Shown here piece after piece: positions 1 through 11,195 of a stretch of 64,000 nucleotides of DNA (the first letter of the stretch is position 1; each line of letters opens with the position of its first letter). A model generated the notes under the pieces. That model had not been told where the DNA came from. It did no database searches and worked only from the letters and a program-made list of their open reading frames with translations. This DNA comes from Rhynchopus sp. YZ270_cl-10 (taxonomy: Eukaryota; Euglenozoa; Diplonemea; Diplonemida; Diplonemidae): assembly GCA_964035575.1 (NCBI GenBank), contig OZ037931.1, positions 939,567 to 1,003,566 of the forward strand, written 5' to 3'. The translations under genes and the position numbers were made by a program.

Positions 1-392
1 ACCTGAACACATCGACACCTATCGCACAGAACGACATTTGGTCTGCGGAGTGGACGTTTGGTGCCATCAACATGTGCCAGACACTGTCGCAGCAGTACAA
101 GGAGCTGGGGAGGGATGACTACGCTGAGAACTTGCTGCGCGACGCACAGAGCATGTACAACGAAGTGTCGAAGCTGTGGCCCGAGGGCCTGCGCTTCCCT
201 GACGGCTCGTACGTGTACGCAAACAGACGCTTCTTCATCCCTTGGGGATGGTTCTCGAACCCGATTTCTGCAACGTGCTCCACCGCCTGGTCGGTCCTCC
301 AGGAAAGGAACTTCGACCCGTTTGACTACGGTGGAGGCAACAAGCCTGCCCTGCAGACACCACCACACCTGCAGAGGAGGAGAGGGTACTGA
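1..392 (+). CDS. C-terminal part of an unidentified protein (possible alpha/alpha-toroid glycosidase)
   Basis: The reading frame is open from base 3 and ends at a TGA at 390-392, giving about 129 residues that continue off the left edge. The sequence is rich in Trp and aromatic residues: an IWSAEWTFGAIN stretch, a helix-like segment around YKELGRDDYAENLL, then RRFFIPWGWFSNPISATCSTAW near the end. Paired helices with repeated Trp and a final FIPWGW..NP..STAW pattern resemble the last hairpins of six-hairpin (alpha/alpha toroid) glycosidases, but no catalytic residue is in view, so the family is only a suggestion. The last 25 residues are low complexity and basic. AT-rich DNA with AATAAAA-like signals at about 516-528 follows and could be the 3' UTR. 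Confidence 0.6.
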   Translation, partial: LNTSTPIAQNDIWSAEWTFGAINMCQTLSQQYKELGRDDYAENLLRDAQSMYNEVSKLWPEGLRFPDGSYVYANRRFFIPWGWFSNPISATCSTAWSVLQERNFDPFDYGGGNKPALQTPPHLQRRRGY

Positions 393-1134
393 AGGGGGGG
401 TCCTTTAGCTGAGGCAGCCGGGTGACGAGCTTTGTTGTGTTTGTTTGTGTTCAGCGAATCTAATGTTGCGAATTTTTTGAAAGCAAAGACTGTGGTCAAT
501 ATGCTCTTTGGATGTAATAAAAATAAAATTGAGAAAAAAATAATGTACACATGCATTGACGAAGATAGGTGAACCAATGGTCGAAGGTTCGTGCGAATGG
601 CTGGGACAGAACGTCCCCTTTCTTTAAAAAAAAAACGGTATTTGACTGTCTTTTCGAAATTTATTTTTTCCCCCACTTTCCCCGCCCAAGAAACGCCCCC
701 CCAGACTCACACCAGAACGGTTTTTGGAACAACAAAAATATCTTCAATCTATTTTATCGTTTCGCTCAACGCCTTTCTTGTTTTTATTTTATTTTTGTTT
801 GGAGCAAAGGCAATTCTCAAACGTGATTCTTTTCTTTTTTGTTTTTGTTTTTTTTTTTGCAGGAACTTTTTCTGTTTTCCTCGCTCCATTTGTTTTCCTT
901 TTGAAAGATGCGAGGTTCTTCATCTTAATATAAAAAACACTTCTACCTTCGCCCTTTTTTAAAGGTGCCTACAGCACGAGAGGATCTAGGGTTGTCTTAT
1001 TATTAACTTTTCTTTTATTGTTTAGCGACCGGTGCAACAGACGTTTTTGTCTACACAAACAGGCGTCCAACTTCACTTTTATTTGTGATGGTTTTTTCGG
1101 CACCGAAGGTGGCTTTAATCAACAGTTGTATAAA

Positions 1135-1202
1135 ATCACGGGTTGCCGACGATCGTAGTACGAAATTTTACGATCGTACTACAATCGTCGGCAACCCGTG
1201 AT
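1135..1202. repeat. Near-perfect 68-bp hairpin (foldback MITE-like)
   Basis: The first 28 bases, starting ATCACGGGTTGCCGACGAT, are repeated in inverse complement at the end with one mismatch, leaving an 8-base A/T loop. Size and symmetry fit a tiny foldback MITE or a deleted DNA element. No clear target duplication beyond a short run of A is visible. Confidence 0.75.
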
Positions 1203-1225
1203 AAATCAACAGATTCCTTTTTTTT

Positions 1226-1262
1226 AGATGTGTACACGAGAGGCACATTCATCTTTCAAGTA
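1226..1262 (+). repeat. Family A repeat copy
   Basis: This copy has the family A core, ACGAGAGGCACATTCATC, then TTTCAAG and a T/C-rich tail. Similar copies lie at about 5003, 5650, 9523, 20871, 25526, 25614, 27580, 38852, 39137 and 55711. Confidence 0.6.
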
Positions 1263-1375
1263 TTCTCTTTTTTGAAAAATTGAAAAAAAAATTGAAAAAA
1301 AAAAAAAAATGATGACCTGTAGACACCTTGTCTTTTTCTCGTGTGAACTCCATGCAGCCTTTCCTCCTTTTATTC

Positions 1376-1482
1376 CGAAGCTTGCTTTAAAGGAGAAATA
1401 GGGTACGGTCGCCAATCATCCCTCAAAACAGGGGGATTTGGTGCAAAATCAACGAAAACAACTTTACCTACCCTATTTTTTG
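1376..1482 (+). repeat. Family F structured repeat, copy 1
   Basis: Conserved blocks are AAAGGAGAAATAG, ACGGTCGCCAATCA, a CCCT/AGGG hairpin, and ATCAACG followed by an A-rich stretch. The ends pair perfectly over 10 bp (AAATAGGGTA with TACCCTATTT). Other copies are at 7748, 13964 and 24712, each with a different but complementary outer stem. Confidence 0.75.
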
Positions 1483-2851
1483 GTGATTTTTAATAAATCA
1501 CCGGAAACTTCTTTTAGCAAAGAGATGTCTGCATCGCGAGACATACATTTCAACTTTCAATTCTGTGAACTGAAAGTATGTGAATCTAAAAAACTTTTCT
1601 TTCTTTGCGCTTTAAAGCCAATGGTCGTGAGTTCGATCCCCACGGCGGGGTGCCTTCTTGGCACGCTGCTAGAAGAAAGCTTTGTATTTCAAGTCAATTT
1701 TTTTTGTTTTTTTTTTTTTTGTTTCGAAGAACTTTTGTTTTGTTTCCTTTTTTTTTTGTCTGGTACCCCCCCCTCTTCCACGTTCACCTTTGACTGCCAC
1801 ACACATACCTTGAGAGGCAAACCACCTCCCACCCCCCTATGTCAAAACAACGCCACTTAACACTCTTTTTTGTCACCTTCCCAAAAGACAGTTCTGTTTG
1901 TTTTTTTTTTGCGTGTGGATCTTCAATACATTGGATTTTTTTTTTGATGATTGATTGACCTTGTTGTGGTCAAAATTATCGTGTAAAATGTTCTGTTTTC
2001 GTTTTTTTTTTTATAGGAGTTTTCTTTGCGGAGGTGTCAGTGCCTGCGTCCCAGAGGCGTTTTGCACTAACTTCACTTTCTTCTCTTTGTTCGAGCCCCT
2101 ATAGTGATGTTTAAGTCGTGTGTATTTTCTGGAGATGAGGGGGGGATTTTTTTTTTTGTTTGGGCAGTAGTACGTTTTCACACAAAAAACAGAATATTAG
2201 TTTTGTGGTCGGTTCCCACTTTAGGAAATGTCTGCCTTCTTGATTTTTTGGACCCCTTTTGGGCCCACTCATTTGCCAAGGCATTTTTTTTTTTTGTGTC
2301 GACTTTAAAAAAAGGGAACGAAAAAAAGAGAGAAAAAAAATCCACTCTGTCTCTCTAGAAAACTTGCCTGAGTGATCTGGGAGCATCTTTGAAAACGTTG
2401 CTTGGTTCTTTTAACAGATGGTGTGTGTGCACTCCCTTTCTCCCCCCTTTTTTTTCTTGTGTTCGACAAAAAAAAAATCACTTTCCACCCCCTGCAAGCA
2501 AGGTAGGAATAAGTAGTTCTGTACTCAAATTTGTCGACCCCGAAAAAAAACGTTTTTTTTTTTGTGCATTTGTAAATGCGATCACCACCCCCCCCACCCG
2601 AAGATGCCAAGGTTGGGCACCTGAGGTCAACGCCTGCATTACAGTTTCCGCTATCTAAAGTTATTTTCTTCATATGCATGAGGGTTGTCAGATGTACACA
2701 AAAAGCACCATTCATCTTACACATGGCGTGCCGGAGGAGGGGACTATATTGACATGCTCCTTGACAGGTGTTTTCAGGAACGCCAAAAAAAAAAGAATGT
2801 TTGCTTTTGTTATGAATTCTTGGAGGACAATACAATACCCACCTGACGGAT

Positions 2852-2901
2852 CGCCAAAACACCGGTAACACCCCAGTAAACTCAGGGTCAAAAAAAATCG
2901 G
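2852..2901 (+). repeat. Half copy of the foldback repeat seen whole at 35994-36080
   Basis: The segment with AACACCGG, then AAACTCAGGGTCAAAA and ATCGG matches the right arm of the foldback at 35994-36080. The left arm is absent here. Confidence 0.5.
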
Positions 2902-3465
2902 GTGGAAGACTTGACAAAACCGCCATTGGCTCAAATACTCTCTCCCAATGCTTCAAGCACCCCTCCCAACGCATAGGCTACCATCACGCTTCCACCTGTG
3001 TTTTTCCGAGCTACACAGCGATTTGTGCAACGAACGGAATGCTGCAAAATAAAACTCTACTAATTAAGAAAGGCTCTTGGGCAAAAATGTCCAAAAATTT
3101 AAAAAAAAAAAAATACCCCCAAAGTAAAAGGACCACGGCAAAAAAAAGGTGGGTTCAAACTGAGAAAATTACTGACTGTGAGGACACAACTTCAAGCTTT
3201 CTCTTTTTTTTTTTTTTGACCCCAAAAATTTGCCTCCCCCCGTAATGGTCATTTTACCCCCCCAAGAGCTTCGCAAAAAACGAAACAAGAACATTGAGTT
3301 CCATCGACACGCGCATATATTCCACATTCCTCTCCTCCTCCTCCCTTCCCCTCTTCCCCATCCCCTCCCCCCCTCACACTTTTCAAACAACAACAAACAT
3401 ACGCATCCCCCTTCCATTTATTTTAACCTATTTTCTGATATATATTAATCCACTTTCCTCTGTGT

Positions 3466-3521
3466 GTTACACCCTGTAGTGCTTACTGTTTGTGTTATAA
3501 ATAGTAAGTATATGAATGTAT
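3466..3521 (+). repeat. 56-bp dispersed repeat, copy 1
   Basis: The sequence GTGTTACACCCTGTAGTGCT, then TACTGTTTGTGTTATAAATA and AGTAAGTATATGAATGTA, recurs almost unchanged at 38416-38472. It contains a TATAAATA box-like sequence. Function unknown. Confidence 0.65.
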
Positions 3522-3651
3522 AATCCACTTTCCTCTCTACGACACGGTGGACTGGTCATGGCCATGACTCAGCACACCCCCTCTCTACTGATTAATCACC
3601 CTACGCTTTTCAGACAACAACGCAGCCACTGTATATACCATACTGCCCCTG

Positions 3652-4585
3652 ATGTCCGCATCAGACGAGATGTGTGTCGGTGCGCTGGTAGAGGTTGTTG
3701 AGAGCGGGGACCTGGTCGGTCTGCGGGGTGAAATCACGCAGGTCAACGGCACCTCTGTCGTGGTCTGCCTCAAGGAGCCTCTTGGCGAGATGGAGCTGGA
3801 TCCTAGCCATATTCGGGTAATTGGCGAGCGCTATGGGAACTGGGAGAAGGTTGTGAGCAGCAGCAGCAGTCCAGGCGACTTCTACTGGTACAACTGGGAG
3901 TCCGGGGAAAGCACCTGGGATGAACCTGACGAGGTGACTGCCATTCTCCATAGTCCGCTTCAACCGCAGTACTATACACCCTTCTACCCTACTGCACAGC
4001 CGATGACGAAGCCCGCACCGCACGGTGCGAGTACGCAGGCACCGTCCCCTTCCTTCTCCAATATGTCCGGTGCAAGCAGCCGCAAGCGTACCTTCTCCAC
4101 CACGGAGGACCGTGAGGTCTCCCCGAACAGCAGCTCATCAGACCCTACATCCACGGCGACCCCCACCCCAGCCAATAAAGAAGTGGAGTTGTCACTTCTC
4201 AAGTCAAGGTTAATGGAGTTGGAACGCAAAAAGCGCCGTATCGAGTCGCAACGACCCAAAGCAGAAACAGTGGTGGATATGCAAATGGTACGTTCTGCAG
4301 TGGATAAACAGTTGGTATGTGGGGAGGGGGAAAAAAATGCAAACCCGTATAGTGGAGCACACTATTACAACCAAGTTTTCAAAAAAAACGCAAAGGCTTC
4401 GGCCAGCTTTGAGTGCAGAATTTTTGTTCCCTTTTTGGAGCGAAGTGATGGTCGACACAAAAAAAAAAAGAAAAAAAAAATGGGGGAAGGAGGAGGAGGA
4501 GGAAACAAAAAAAAACCTACAGCAAGACCGGTCAGCCACGTCGCTGGTTGTTCTCTCCGACAATTTGGTGCCGGAAGCGGATTAG
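3652..4585 (+). CDS. WW-domain protein
   Basis: Two exons, 3652-4314 and 4523-4585, encode about 241 residues. Residues 8-57 form a beta-rich, KOW- or SH3-like segment (VGALVEVVESGDLVGLRGEI). Residues 62-95 are a WW domain: Trp64 in GNWEKV, the YWYNW strand, and the closing TWDEP. WW domains bind proline-rich ligands and are common in splicing and transcription factors. A Ser/Pro/Thr-rich linker follows, then a short charged coiled coil near residues 175-203 with a basic KKRR patch that could be a nuclear signal. The intron 4315-4522 starts GTATGT, ends ACCTACAG and contains a SINE (4344-4466). Exon 2 adds about 20 residues ending PEAD. A pyrimidine-rich CAG at 3611-3613 may be a trans- or cis-splice acceptor. 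Without the intron the frame would run into low-complexity Lys/Gly residues. The exact role is not recognised. Confidence 0.85.
4344..4466 (+). repeat. SINE (family S) sharing the LINE 3' tail
   Basis: The 5' part has TAGTGGAGCACACT and ACAACCAAGTTTTC, as do copies at 13606, 21342 and 56143. The 3' part, 4394-4458, beginning GGCTTCGGCCAGCTTTGAGT and ending GTCGACAC plus an A-run, matches the last 66 bases of the LINE (51143-51208) with about six differences. It lies wholly inside the intron of the WW-domain gene. Tail sharing is how many SINEs recruit LINE reverse transcriptase. Confidence 0.8.
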
Positions 4586-4904
4586 GCGGAGGAGGATCTT
4601 TTAGGAGTCATTTACATAACGGAAGCAGCGAAGAAAACAGATCGGGGGGGGAGGAGGAGGAGAACGAGAGAAAATGGGGAAAAGAAAAAAAAAAGAGACA
4701 GAGAGAAGAAGAGCAACGGTATTGTGTAGGAAAGGGAAAACGAATTTTTCAAAGGGTGCGAAAAACGCACCTTGGGACGAGGCTATTTTTTTTTTGATAT
4801 TTTTTCTTTTTTCAATGGATCCTGAAAAATAAGTTCCCGAACACAATTTATTCACTTCTTTTGACTAAGCACGAAGGGGCTTACGATATCATCTCAAAAA
4901 AACA

Positions 4905-4980
4905 GGACAGTGGAGATTTGCACAAACTGTGGCAACACAACCGAGGCAACTACACTACTCCAAAAATTTATCAAAAAAAA
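4905..4980 (+). repeat. Family E repeat, copy 1
   Basis: Shared blocks are AGTGGAGATTTGCACAAACT, then GTGGCAACACAACCGAGGCA and ACTACACTACTCCAA, followed by TTTATCAAAA. Other copies are at 8896-8965 (filling most of a Kelch-gene intron) and 57135-57205. Confidence 0.75.
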
Positions 4981-6519
4981 AAAAATCTATTCTCTCTTTG
5001 TAAGATGTGTTGTGCACGAGAGGGCACATTCATCTTTGAAGTTTTCTTTCAATTTTTTTTTCCTTTTGATCAAGAAAGTGACCAGCAACACACCTCCCGG
5101 TGTAATTTGCTCCTCAGCTGTCTTGCTCAATACGTATCCCCGTTCTTTTTTTTTTGAGCCGTTTCTACCCCCTTTTTTTAGGTACATTCTCATGAGAGGG
5201 CTAAGTTATATTTTTTTGAGCTTATTTTGCAGGTTTTTATGTAGATTCATTATCCTCGCAAAATCGCTTTATTCTGGTCCCCACCCTGCTGTCAGCAGGT
5301 GTATGTCTGTTTTTTATTAAGGTGCCTACAAACAACGGGAGGATTTTAGGTTCATCTTATAAACATTTTTTTAAACCTCCTGTGAGCAATTTCGACCTAT
5401 ATGTGCCTCACTGCCGGATTTATTTACATTTTTTTTCTTCAGATTTTTTTCTCTTTTGTAGACCTATATAGGGACGTAGTTCACCCCCCCCAGCTCCCCT
5501 CGCATGTGTACCTTCAGCTTTACTCTGTTGTCAAAATATCGTTTTTTTTTTTTTGTTTTTGTTTTTTTGCCACTTCACATTTTTGTACCTTCGATATGCG
5601 AATCATCAAATGAAAGGGGAGATTCTTGTATAGGTGTATGTGTATGTGTGTGTGTGTGCACGAGATGGCGCATTCACCTTTCAAGTTTTCTCTCTCTTTT
5701 TTTATAATTATTACCTGAAAGAGTCTAAGTCTTGGTGCTTTTTAAAAAAAAATAAAATTGTCAAATTTGCCTTTAGCAACTTTTATCCCTTTCTTTTATG
5801 CGCTGAACCTGCCTTTTGGTAGGTATTTTGTCGATTCTACAAAACTCTCTCTCTCCCCCCTCACAAAAAATCCTTTTTTTTTCTTCTACAACGAATTCTA
5901 CTTCTTCTCTGTCTTAGAGAGCTACCCGCATTTATCATTACCAGCCTTTTTTTTAAAAGAAAAGTTTATATGTGATTTTCTGGTCCCCTTTAAAGGCTCA
6001 GAATGGGGATATCCAGGTGCCCCCAACAACACTATTCACAAAAGAATCACAATAATATAAGCCTATAAAAGGTACCTTAGGATCATCTTATAAACCTTTC
6101 TTTATTTTTTTCTTGCCAGCATTGCCGATGTGTTTTTTCTTTTTCTTTTACGCACACTACATGAGCGGAAAGTGTCAACGTCGGGTTCACTCACCCCCCA
6201 ACCGTGCTCCGCAACACCACCCAACAGGTGGGAGATAGTGTGGAAGCGTCAACGCATCAAACAACTACAAGAAAGGGGGGGGTGGTGTAGGGAACGACAA
6301 GTTGACACTTTTTTTTTTTTCTTCATTTTCAGTTGTTGTCTTTTGCTGAGCCGCTGTGCTATGTGTATTCTAAAAAAAAAAAGAAAATCCGTCCCCCGCC
6401 CTCTAACATTATTTTTTACACTTTTTTTTTTGAGATCTGCACCAGGTTGTTGGCTTTCAACTTCTCTTTTTTTTCTGGCTTTTTCTGGCTGATGAGTGGA
6501 AGCGGGAGTAGCACATATC

Positions 6520-6630
6520 AGATATAAACCACGAAATGGATGTAGGACTGCATGGTTGGGTGTCCACCCCCCCGGTAGCCGGTCATTGTACCAAGGTACA
6601 CTCACGAGAGGGCTTTGTATTTCAAGTTTT
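6520..6630 (+). repeat. Family C SINE-like repeat
   Basis: Blocks in order are TAAACCACGAAATGGATGTA, GGACTGCATGGTTGG, GGTCATTGTACCAAGGTACA, and CACGAGAGGGCTTTGTATTT before a T-rich tail. Other copies lie at 35601, 40339, 40848, 42026, 58751 and 59472, with tail-only copies at about 1690, 20630 and 55768. Confidence 0.75.
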
Positions 6631-6905
6631 TCTTGAATCAAGGTATTGCATTCTCTTCATTCTCCCTTTTTTTCCCCACCACCAAAATTCCTCAAAACTC
6701 AGGGAAACGAAAATACAAAAAAAAACCCCCCCCCCCCCACCCCACCTTTACCCCCCCCCCTCTATTCTGCTCTCTTCGGGTATCTTCTGGAGCGTTGTGC
6801 ACCTCTTGTCGTCTCCCTCTTTTGATAAGGGGGGGCAGGTGCACACGCACACGACCCCTTTGTGGGGGTTGCGTGTCGTGCCTGTCTCCGTTGTGAGGGT
6901 TTGCG

Positions 6906-9048
6906 ATGGTGTCTAATGATGTGGTGCTGCCGAAGATGCGGTGGATGAAACCCAATGTGAAAGGGATGAAGCCGAGCGCACGGTACTTCCACGCAATGAC
7001 GGTGCTCGGTGATGCGATTGTTGTCATTGGCGGGAAGGATGACCACAACCGCTTCACTGATGTACACGTCTTCAACAAAGACCTACGCAGTTCCCAGTGG
7101 ACACAACCTAGTCTCAAGGGCGCATGCCCCAAACCCCGTTCTGCGCACACAATTAACGTGGTTGGCTCAAGAATATTCATCTTCGGAGGCCACCGTGACA
7201 GAGAAAAGTTCAATGACATTCACATCCTTGACACAACGAGTATGTCGTGGATGCACCCCAAGGTGAAGGGTATCGTCCCTATGAAGCGCAATGCACATAC
7301 CACCACGACGGTAGGCACCTCGCTATATGTGTTCGGTGGTTTCAACGGTGAAAGCTGCAACGACCTTCACATATTCGACACAGAGGAGCTCGAGTGGAAG
7401 CAGCCGACCACAGAAGGCACCCCGCCACCCCCACGGTGCTGCCACACCAGCACCAACATCGACGGCACGATCTGGGTCTTCGCAGGAAAGAACAACGACT
7501 CCTCCGGTGTCATTGACAGACACAACGATGTGCACAGCTTCAACACTAAGACAAGCGTCTGGCACAACCACACCCGCCAATGCAAAGGGATCCCACCGTC
7601 CAAACGGAACGCCCATACGTATGTCTTTTACAGAAAAAATCCTTTTTTTAAAAGTCAAAATAAACGAAAATAAGGAACAAAGAAGGGGTGTTTTCGTTGA
7701 TCGCTCGGCAAATCAGTATCTAAAACAGAGTTTTATTTTTATACCTACAAGCGTAGCTTAAAGGAGAAATAGTTCACTCAGATACGGTCGCCAATCACCC
7801 CCCTCCAACAGGGTAATTGTGCAATCAACGGAAAAACCTTTTTTTTTCCCTTTTGCTTACCTATCGGAGTTACTATTTTTTATATGACGATTCTTGAATA
7901 TTCCACAAAAAATGCAATCCACAGAACGACTGTCTACAAGCACTATCTCCTTATCTTCGGCGGCTTTGATGGGGACAGCTGCAATGACCTATTTCTGTTC
8001 GACACAGTCGCGCTCATGTGGCACGAGGTATGGCAACCAACGACGACCAAGCAACCCCCCCCTTTTCACACCCCCCACCTTACAGATCTCCTCGATCTCT
8101 GTTGCCCCTACGGCACGATACTGCCACGCAGCCGCCAGCTTTGAGTCAGACGATGGTATGCCACGACTATAGTATACCTGGCGCAAAATTACCCAAAAAA
8201 ACCTCGGAAAATTTATTTGAATTCTTGGACAGTACTGTAGGTCTTAATAACCCACCACAACAGGCTCGTGGACGATGCTGATGTACGGAGGGTGTGATTC
8301 GGACCACAACTACAGCGACGTGCAGTTGCTTGAGATCATGGAGCCCAGCGCCAACCAGCAAAAGTCGCAAGCCAACACACAGCGCATGGAGGAGCTGGAG
8401 GACAGGCTGAAGCAGCTGGAGGAGGAGAAGAACCGTCTCAACCGCATTGTCGATGCACAGCACGAAACCATCACCCGGCTCAAGGACGAGAAGGTGCAGA
8501 GTATGGAAACGCAGAACACATTCAGGGAACCATCACACTGACATCAAAACACACCACACAACCACACAGTATACGAAAGCCTCGCGCAGCAAAAGGACCA
8601 CGGCAGCAGCGACGACGACGACTCAGAAAACCCCAAACGAAAGAAAAAGAAGAAAAAGAAGAAGGACAAGAAGAAGAAGCACGACGACACCGCGAGTGGC
8701 GATGCGGGCCTTGGCGAGATGGGCCCGTTTGACGACGACGCGAATCAACAGGGCACGGGGAACGCAGGGAACAGCAGCTTCAGACAGCAGCCGCGTCCGC
8801 CAGCACACCTTACCCCGTTGAATCTACAGAAGGTCTCACGCCCCTCTGAGACGGGACTACCGAACACGTGCCCCACGTATGAAAAAAAATAAAAGAGTAT
8901 TGCACAAACTGTGGCAACACAACCCGAGGCAACTACACTACTCCAACAATTTATCAAAAAATAAAATACAATATCTCATTTTCACAGACGACAAGAAGGA
9001 GCAATGAAGCCAGGGAATGCGCTCTTCCCCCCATTGAAGGCATCGTGA
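6906..9048 (+). CDS. Kelch-repeat protein with C-terminal coiled coil
   Basis: Six exons are supported: 6906-7618, 7925-8027, 8086-8155, 8264-8500, 8570-8876 and 8988-9048, giving about 496 residues. The introns start GTATGT, GTATGG, GTATGC, GTATGG and GTATGA, and all end in CAG. Five to six Kelch blades are clear from the repeats IVVIGGK, IFIFGGH, LYVFGGF, IWVFAGK, LLIFGGFDG and MLMYGG, each followed by a W and preceded by a P..R..H motif. A beta-propeller scaffold for protein binding is expected. A coiled coil follows (MEELEDRLKQLEEEKNRL), then an Asp/Ser stretch, a block of about 20 Lys residues and a Gln/Pro tail. Introns 1 and 5 carry repeats of families F and E. If the last intron is retained, the protein ends at 8892 instead. 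The first blade starts about 20 residues after the ATG, so this start is reasonable. No enzymatic domain is seen. Confidence 0.88.
7748..7885 (+). repeat. Family F structured repeat, copy 3, inside a Kelch-gene intron
   Basis: Conserved AAAGGAGAAATAG, ACGGTCGCCAATCA, CCCT/AGGG hairpin and GCAATCAACGG blocks are present. The outer stem pairs AAATAGT with ACTATTT, ACTC with GAGT and GATA with TATC. It lies within intron 7619-7924. Confidence 0.75.
8896..8965 (+). repeat. Family E repeat filling most of an intron
   Basis: The copy takes up about 70 of the 111 bases of intron 8877-8987 of the Kelch gene. It keeps the blocks TTGCACAAACTGTGGCAACA and GGCAACTACACTACTCCAA. Confidence 0.75.
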
Positions 9049-9470
9049 CATTCAAGAGGTGGGGACGGACAGTGCACGATCGTCTCTCATGGTGGCTACA
9101 CCGGCCCAAACAGATATTCAAAAGAAAAAGGGAGTTACGTCACTGTTGGCCATCGGATCAAAAAAAAAAAAAAAAAATCATTAGCCTTTCCCCTTCAAAA
9201 AAAAACTTATCTTTTATTTTTTTCTTCTTCCAAGAAAAAGAAATTCCTCTATTTTATGCCGTGCGGCTGCACGTTGTCGCACTGTCAATGTCCCATTTTT
9301 TCCCGTATATTATTATTTTGTGTGTGTGTTTTTTTTTCTTCTTCAAAATCACCTCTGATATTCCGACAACTCCCTTTATCTTTAGGAAAAACCAACCAAG
9401 ACACCTTTTTTAGACTTTCTTTTGTTTTTATGTGTTTCACAAGGTCATCCATCTTTGTAAAGTTATATAT

Positions 9471-9563
9471 TAAGGTGACTAAGCACGAGAGGCTTAGGTT
9501 CATCTTCTAAGCTTTCCTCTTCGATATGTGTGCACGAGAGGCACATTCATCGTTCAAGTTTTC
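9471..9563 (+). repeat. Tandem family B + family A repeat pair
   Basis: The B copy (GGTGACTAAGCACGAGAGGC, then TTAGGTTCATCTTC) is followed directly by an A copy (TGTGTGCACGAGAGGCACAT, then TCATCGTTCAAG). The same B/A adjacency recurs at 25526-25655 and 27580-27670. Confidence 0.65.
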
Positions 9564-9630
9564 TTTTATTGCACTCCTTTGGGAAAACGAAACACTACCT
9601 TTTTTTCATGTCTTTTTCTTTTGTTTTTCA

Positions 9631-9663
<33 letters not shown>

Positions 9664-9666
9664 GAG

Positions 9667-11195
9667 CAGGGTAGATCCTTAGCGAAAGTGAAAATAAGGA
9701 TTCGAGATTTTTTATTTTTTTTTCCTTTTTTTTTTTCCTTTTTTCTCTGGCCCATTTTTTTGGTTACCTACTAATTTCCAGCCACAGAGTGGCACCACCA
9801 CGGTCCGCAATCGATCCGGAAAGTCAAAATAAGGGGAAAACCAAAAGGAAAAAAAGTAAAAGTTCGCTACCGTTTTTTTGGCTGGCCTTCGGCCGCCAAT
9901 GCCCCTTTAATATTTGTCTTCACTTCATAAGACAAGGACCAATGAGTCAGTGTCACCTTGCATAAGACAATTTTGAAGCATATTGTTGAAGAACACAATT
10001 ACTATGTCCACAAACCCGCAAAGCGGACCATTGTAAAAGGGTTGGTGCTGAGGGTGGAGGTTTCGAAGAAGTGCGTGTGTGTTAAAGGTCAGGTGTGGGT
10101 CACCTGTACGATAGATCCAGTAATAAAGACTTCAACCGGACCAAGGCAGAAACACAACACTGTTAGGCCAAAATCCAAAAACCCATAGGGCCCCAGTATT
10201 GTTGTCGAAAATCCCCACTTCATTTTTGGTGGGATTTTGAACTTTGCCCAAAAACTGCGAAAAAAAATTTCCGCTCGCTGCGCTCGCGGAGGTTCACCCA
10301 ATGCGGTCTCGCCTACCCAAACTGCTGGTGCCTATTTAATTTTGAAAATTTTCTTGCTAATGCCGGGCACTACCACTTTTCAGAATGTTTCTAGAAAGTA
10401 TTACCCTTGTCAGAGGGCGCAGTGTCCGACAAGGGTCACAGCCAGAATGTGATTTAATTGTTCAAATGCCGAAGGAAAAAGAAGCATGCGAAATAATAAA
10501 AGTAGCGTACCGTGCGCCTGCGGCGCAGCTTGCAGCCCTGTTTGGCAGTAAAAATGTACAATTTTGAGCGCAATTTTTTGAAATGTTGCGTACCGTGGCT
10601 TCGCCAGAAACTTTCGTTTCAGCAAAATCTGGAAGTAAAATTTACGGTAACTGTTGAAAATTACCAACGACAGTGCCGTTTTATGGCAACATTTTCAGAA
10701 ATGTTGTGTACCGTGGCTTCGCCATGGGTGCCACGACCGCCGTTTCTTTTTGTAAATATACTGTCACTGCGCGTGCCTGGTGCAAATATCAATGCAGTGC
10801 CGAACTCCGCAGTAGGATAACCGAGCAATTCTCACATTCCGCCGGAGGCCCTAACGAGCTGGGTTGGGCTCGACCGAGTTTCAGAGAAAACCCCCAAAAC
10901 CTATATTATCCCCTGGGGTTTAGTTCTACGACAGCTGAGATGTGTAAAAAAACACCACTATTCTGCCTCAGTACAGTACCAACCTGCTTGTTAGATTTTT
11001 TTTTTTAGACCGTCACTCAATTTTTCCGCTCGCTGCGCGAGCGGACAAATCATCAACCCCCACGATTTCCCAAAAACCTGAAAGTTAGCGTCAGGCCTGC
11101 GCGGAAAAATTTCAAAAACGGGAGAGAAAAAAGGAAAAAAACGAAAATAAATCTGGGATTTTTAGCGTTTTTAGCGAAAATAAGGATCTACCCTG
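9667..11195. mobile_element. Non-autonomous hAT-like DNA transposon
   Basis: The ends are inverted repeats starting CAGGGTAGATCCTTA, flanked by an 8-bp direct duplication AAACTGAG at 9659-9666 and 11196-11203. CAGGG termini and an 8-bp target duplication are hallmarks of hAT elements. The 1.5-kb interior has no transposase-like frame. It contains hairpins (CCGCTCGC with GCGAGCGG at 11026-11044) and blocks shared with 43079-43180, such as GTAGCGTACCGTGCGCCTGC at 10502 and TACCGTGGCTTCGCC at about 10590 and 10710. Confidence 0.8.
10500..10722 (+). repeat. Family G repeat blocks inside the hAT element
   Basis: AGTAGCGTACCGTGCGCCTG and GAAATGTTGCGTACCGTGGC (twice) recur near 43079-43180 inside another element, so this block predates or moves between hosts. 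Confidence 0.6.

Larger units (their letters stand above)
393..3651. other. Gene-free spacer with repeats
   Basis: I see no convincing gene here. The stretch consists of T, A and C homopolymers and short repeats: a degraded family C head with a B-box-like GGTTCG at about 575-620, a family B copy at about 961-1010, a 68-bp hairpin at 1135-1202, a family A copy at 1226-1262, a family F copy at 1376-1482, a family C copy with GTTCGATCC at about 1615-1710, a family D tail at 2030-2080, half of a foldback repeat at 2852-2901, and a 56-bp repeat at 3466-3521 shared with 38416-38472. A pyrimidine tract ending in CAG at 3613 lies 38 bases before the next ATG. Confidence 0.6.
4586..6905. other. Repeat-filled spacer
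   Basis: No gene is supported. The stretch holds purine-rich low complexity (4590-4770), a family B copy at about 4858-4905, a family E copy at 4905-4980, family A copies at 5003-5046 and 5650-5690, family B copies at about 5320-5370 and 6070-6105, and a family C SINE-like copy at 6520-6630. A pyrimidine tract ending in GGCAG at about 6838 could be the splice acceptor for the Kelch gene. Confidence 0.6.

Noticed and set aside
1135-1202. Bacterial-style terminator or attenuator
   Set aside because: Eukaryotic context, no T-run role; better explained as a foldback repeat.
2305-2934. 209-codon antisense frame in the first spacer
   Set aside because: Crosses homopolymers and repeat DNA, and has no recognisable domain.
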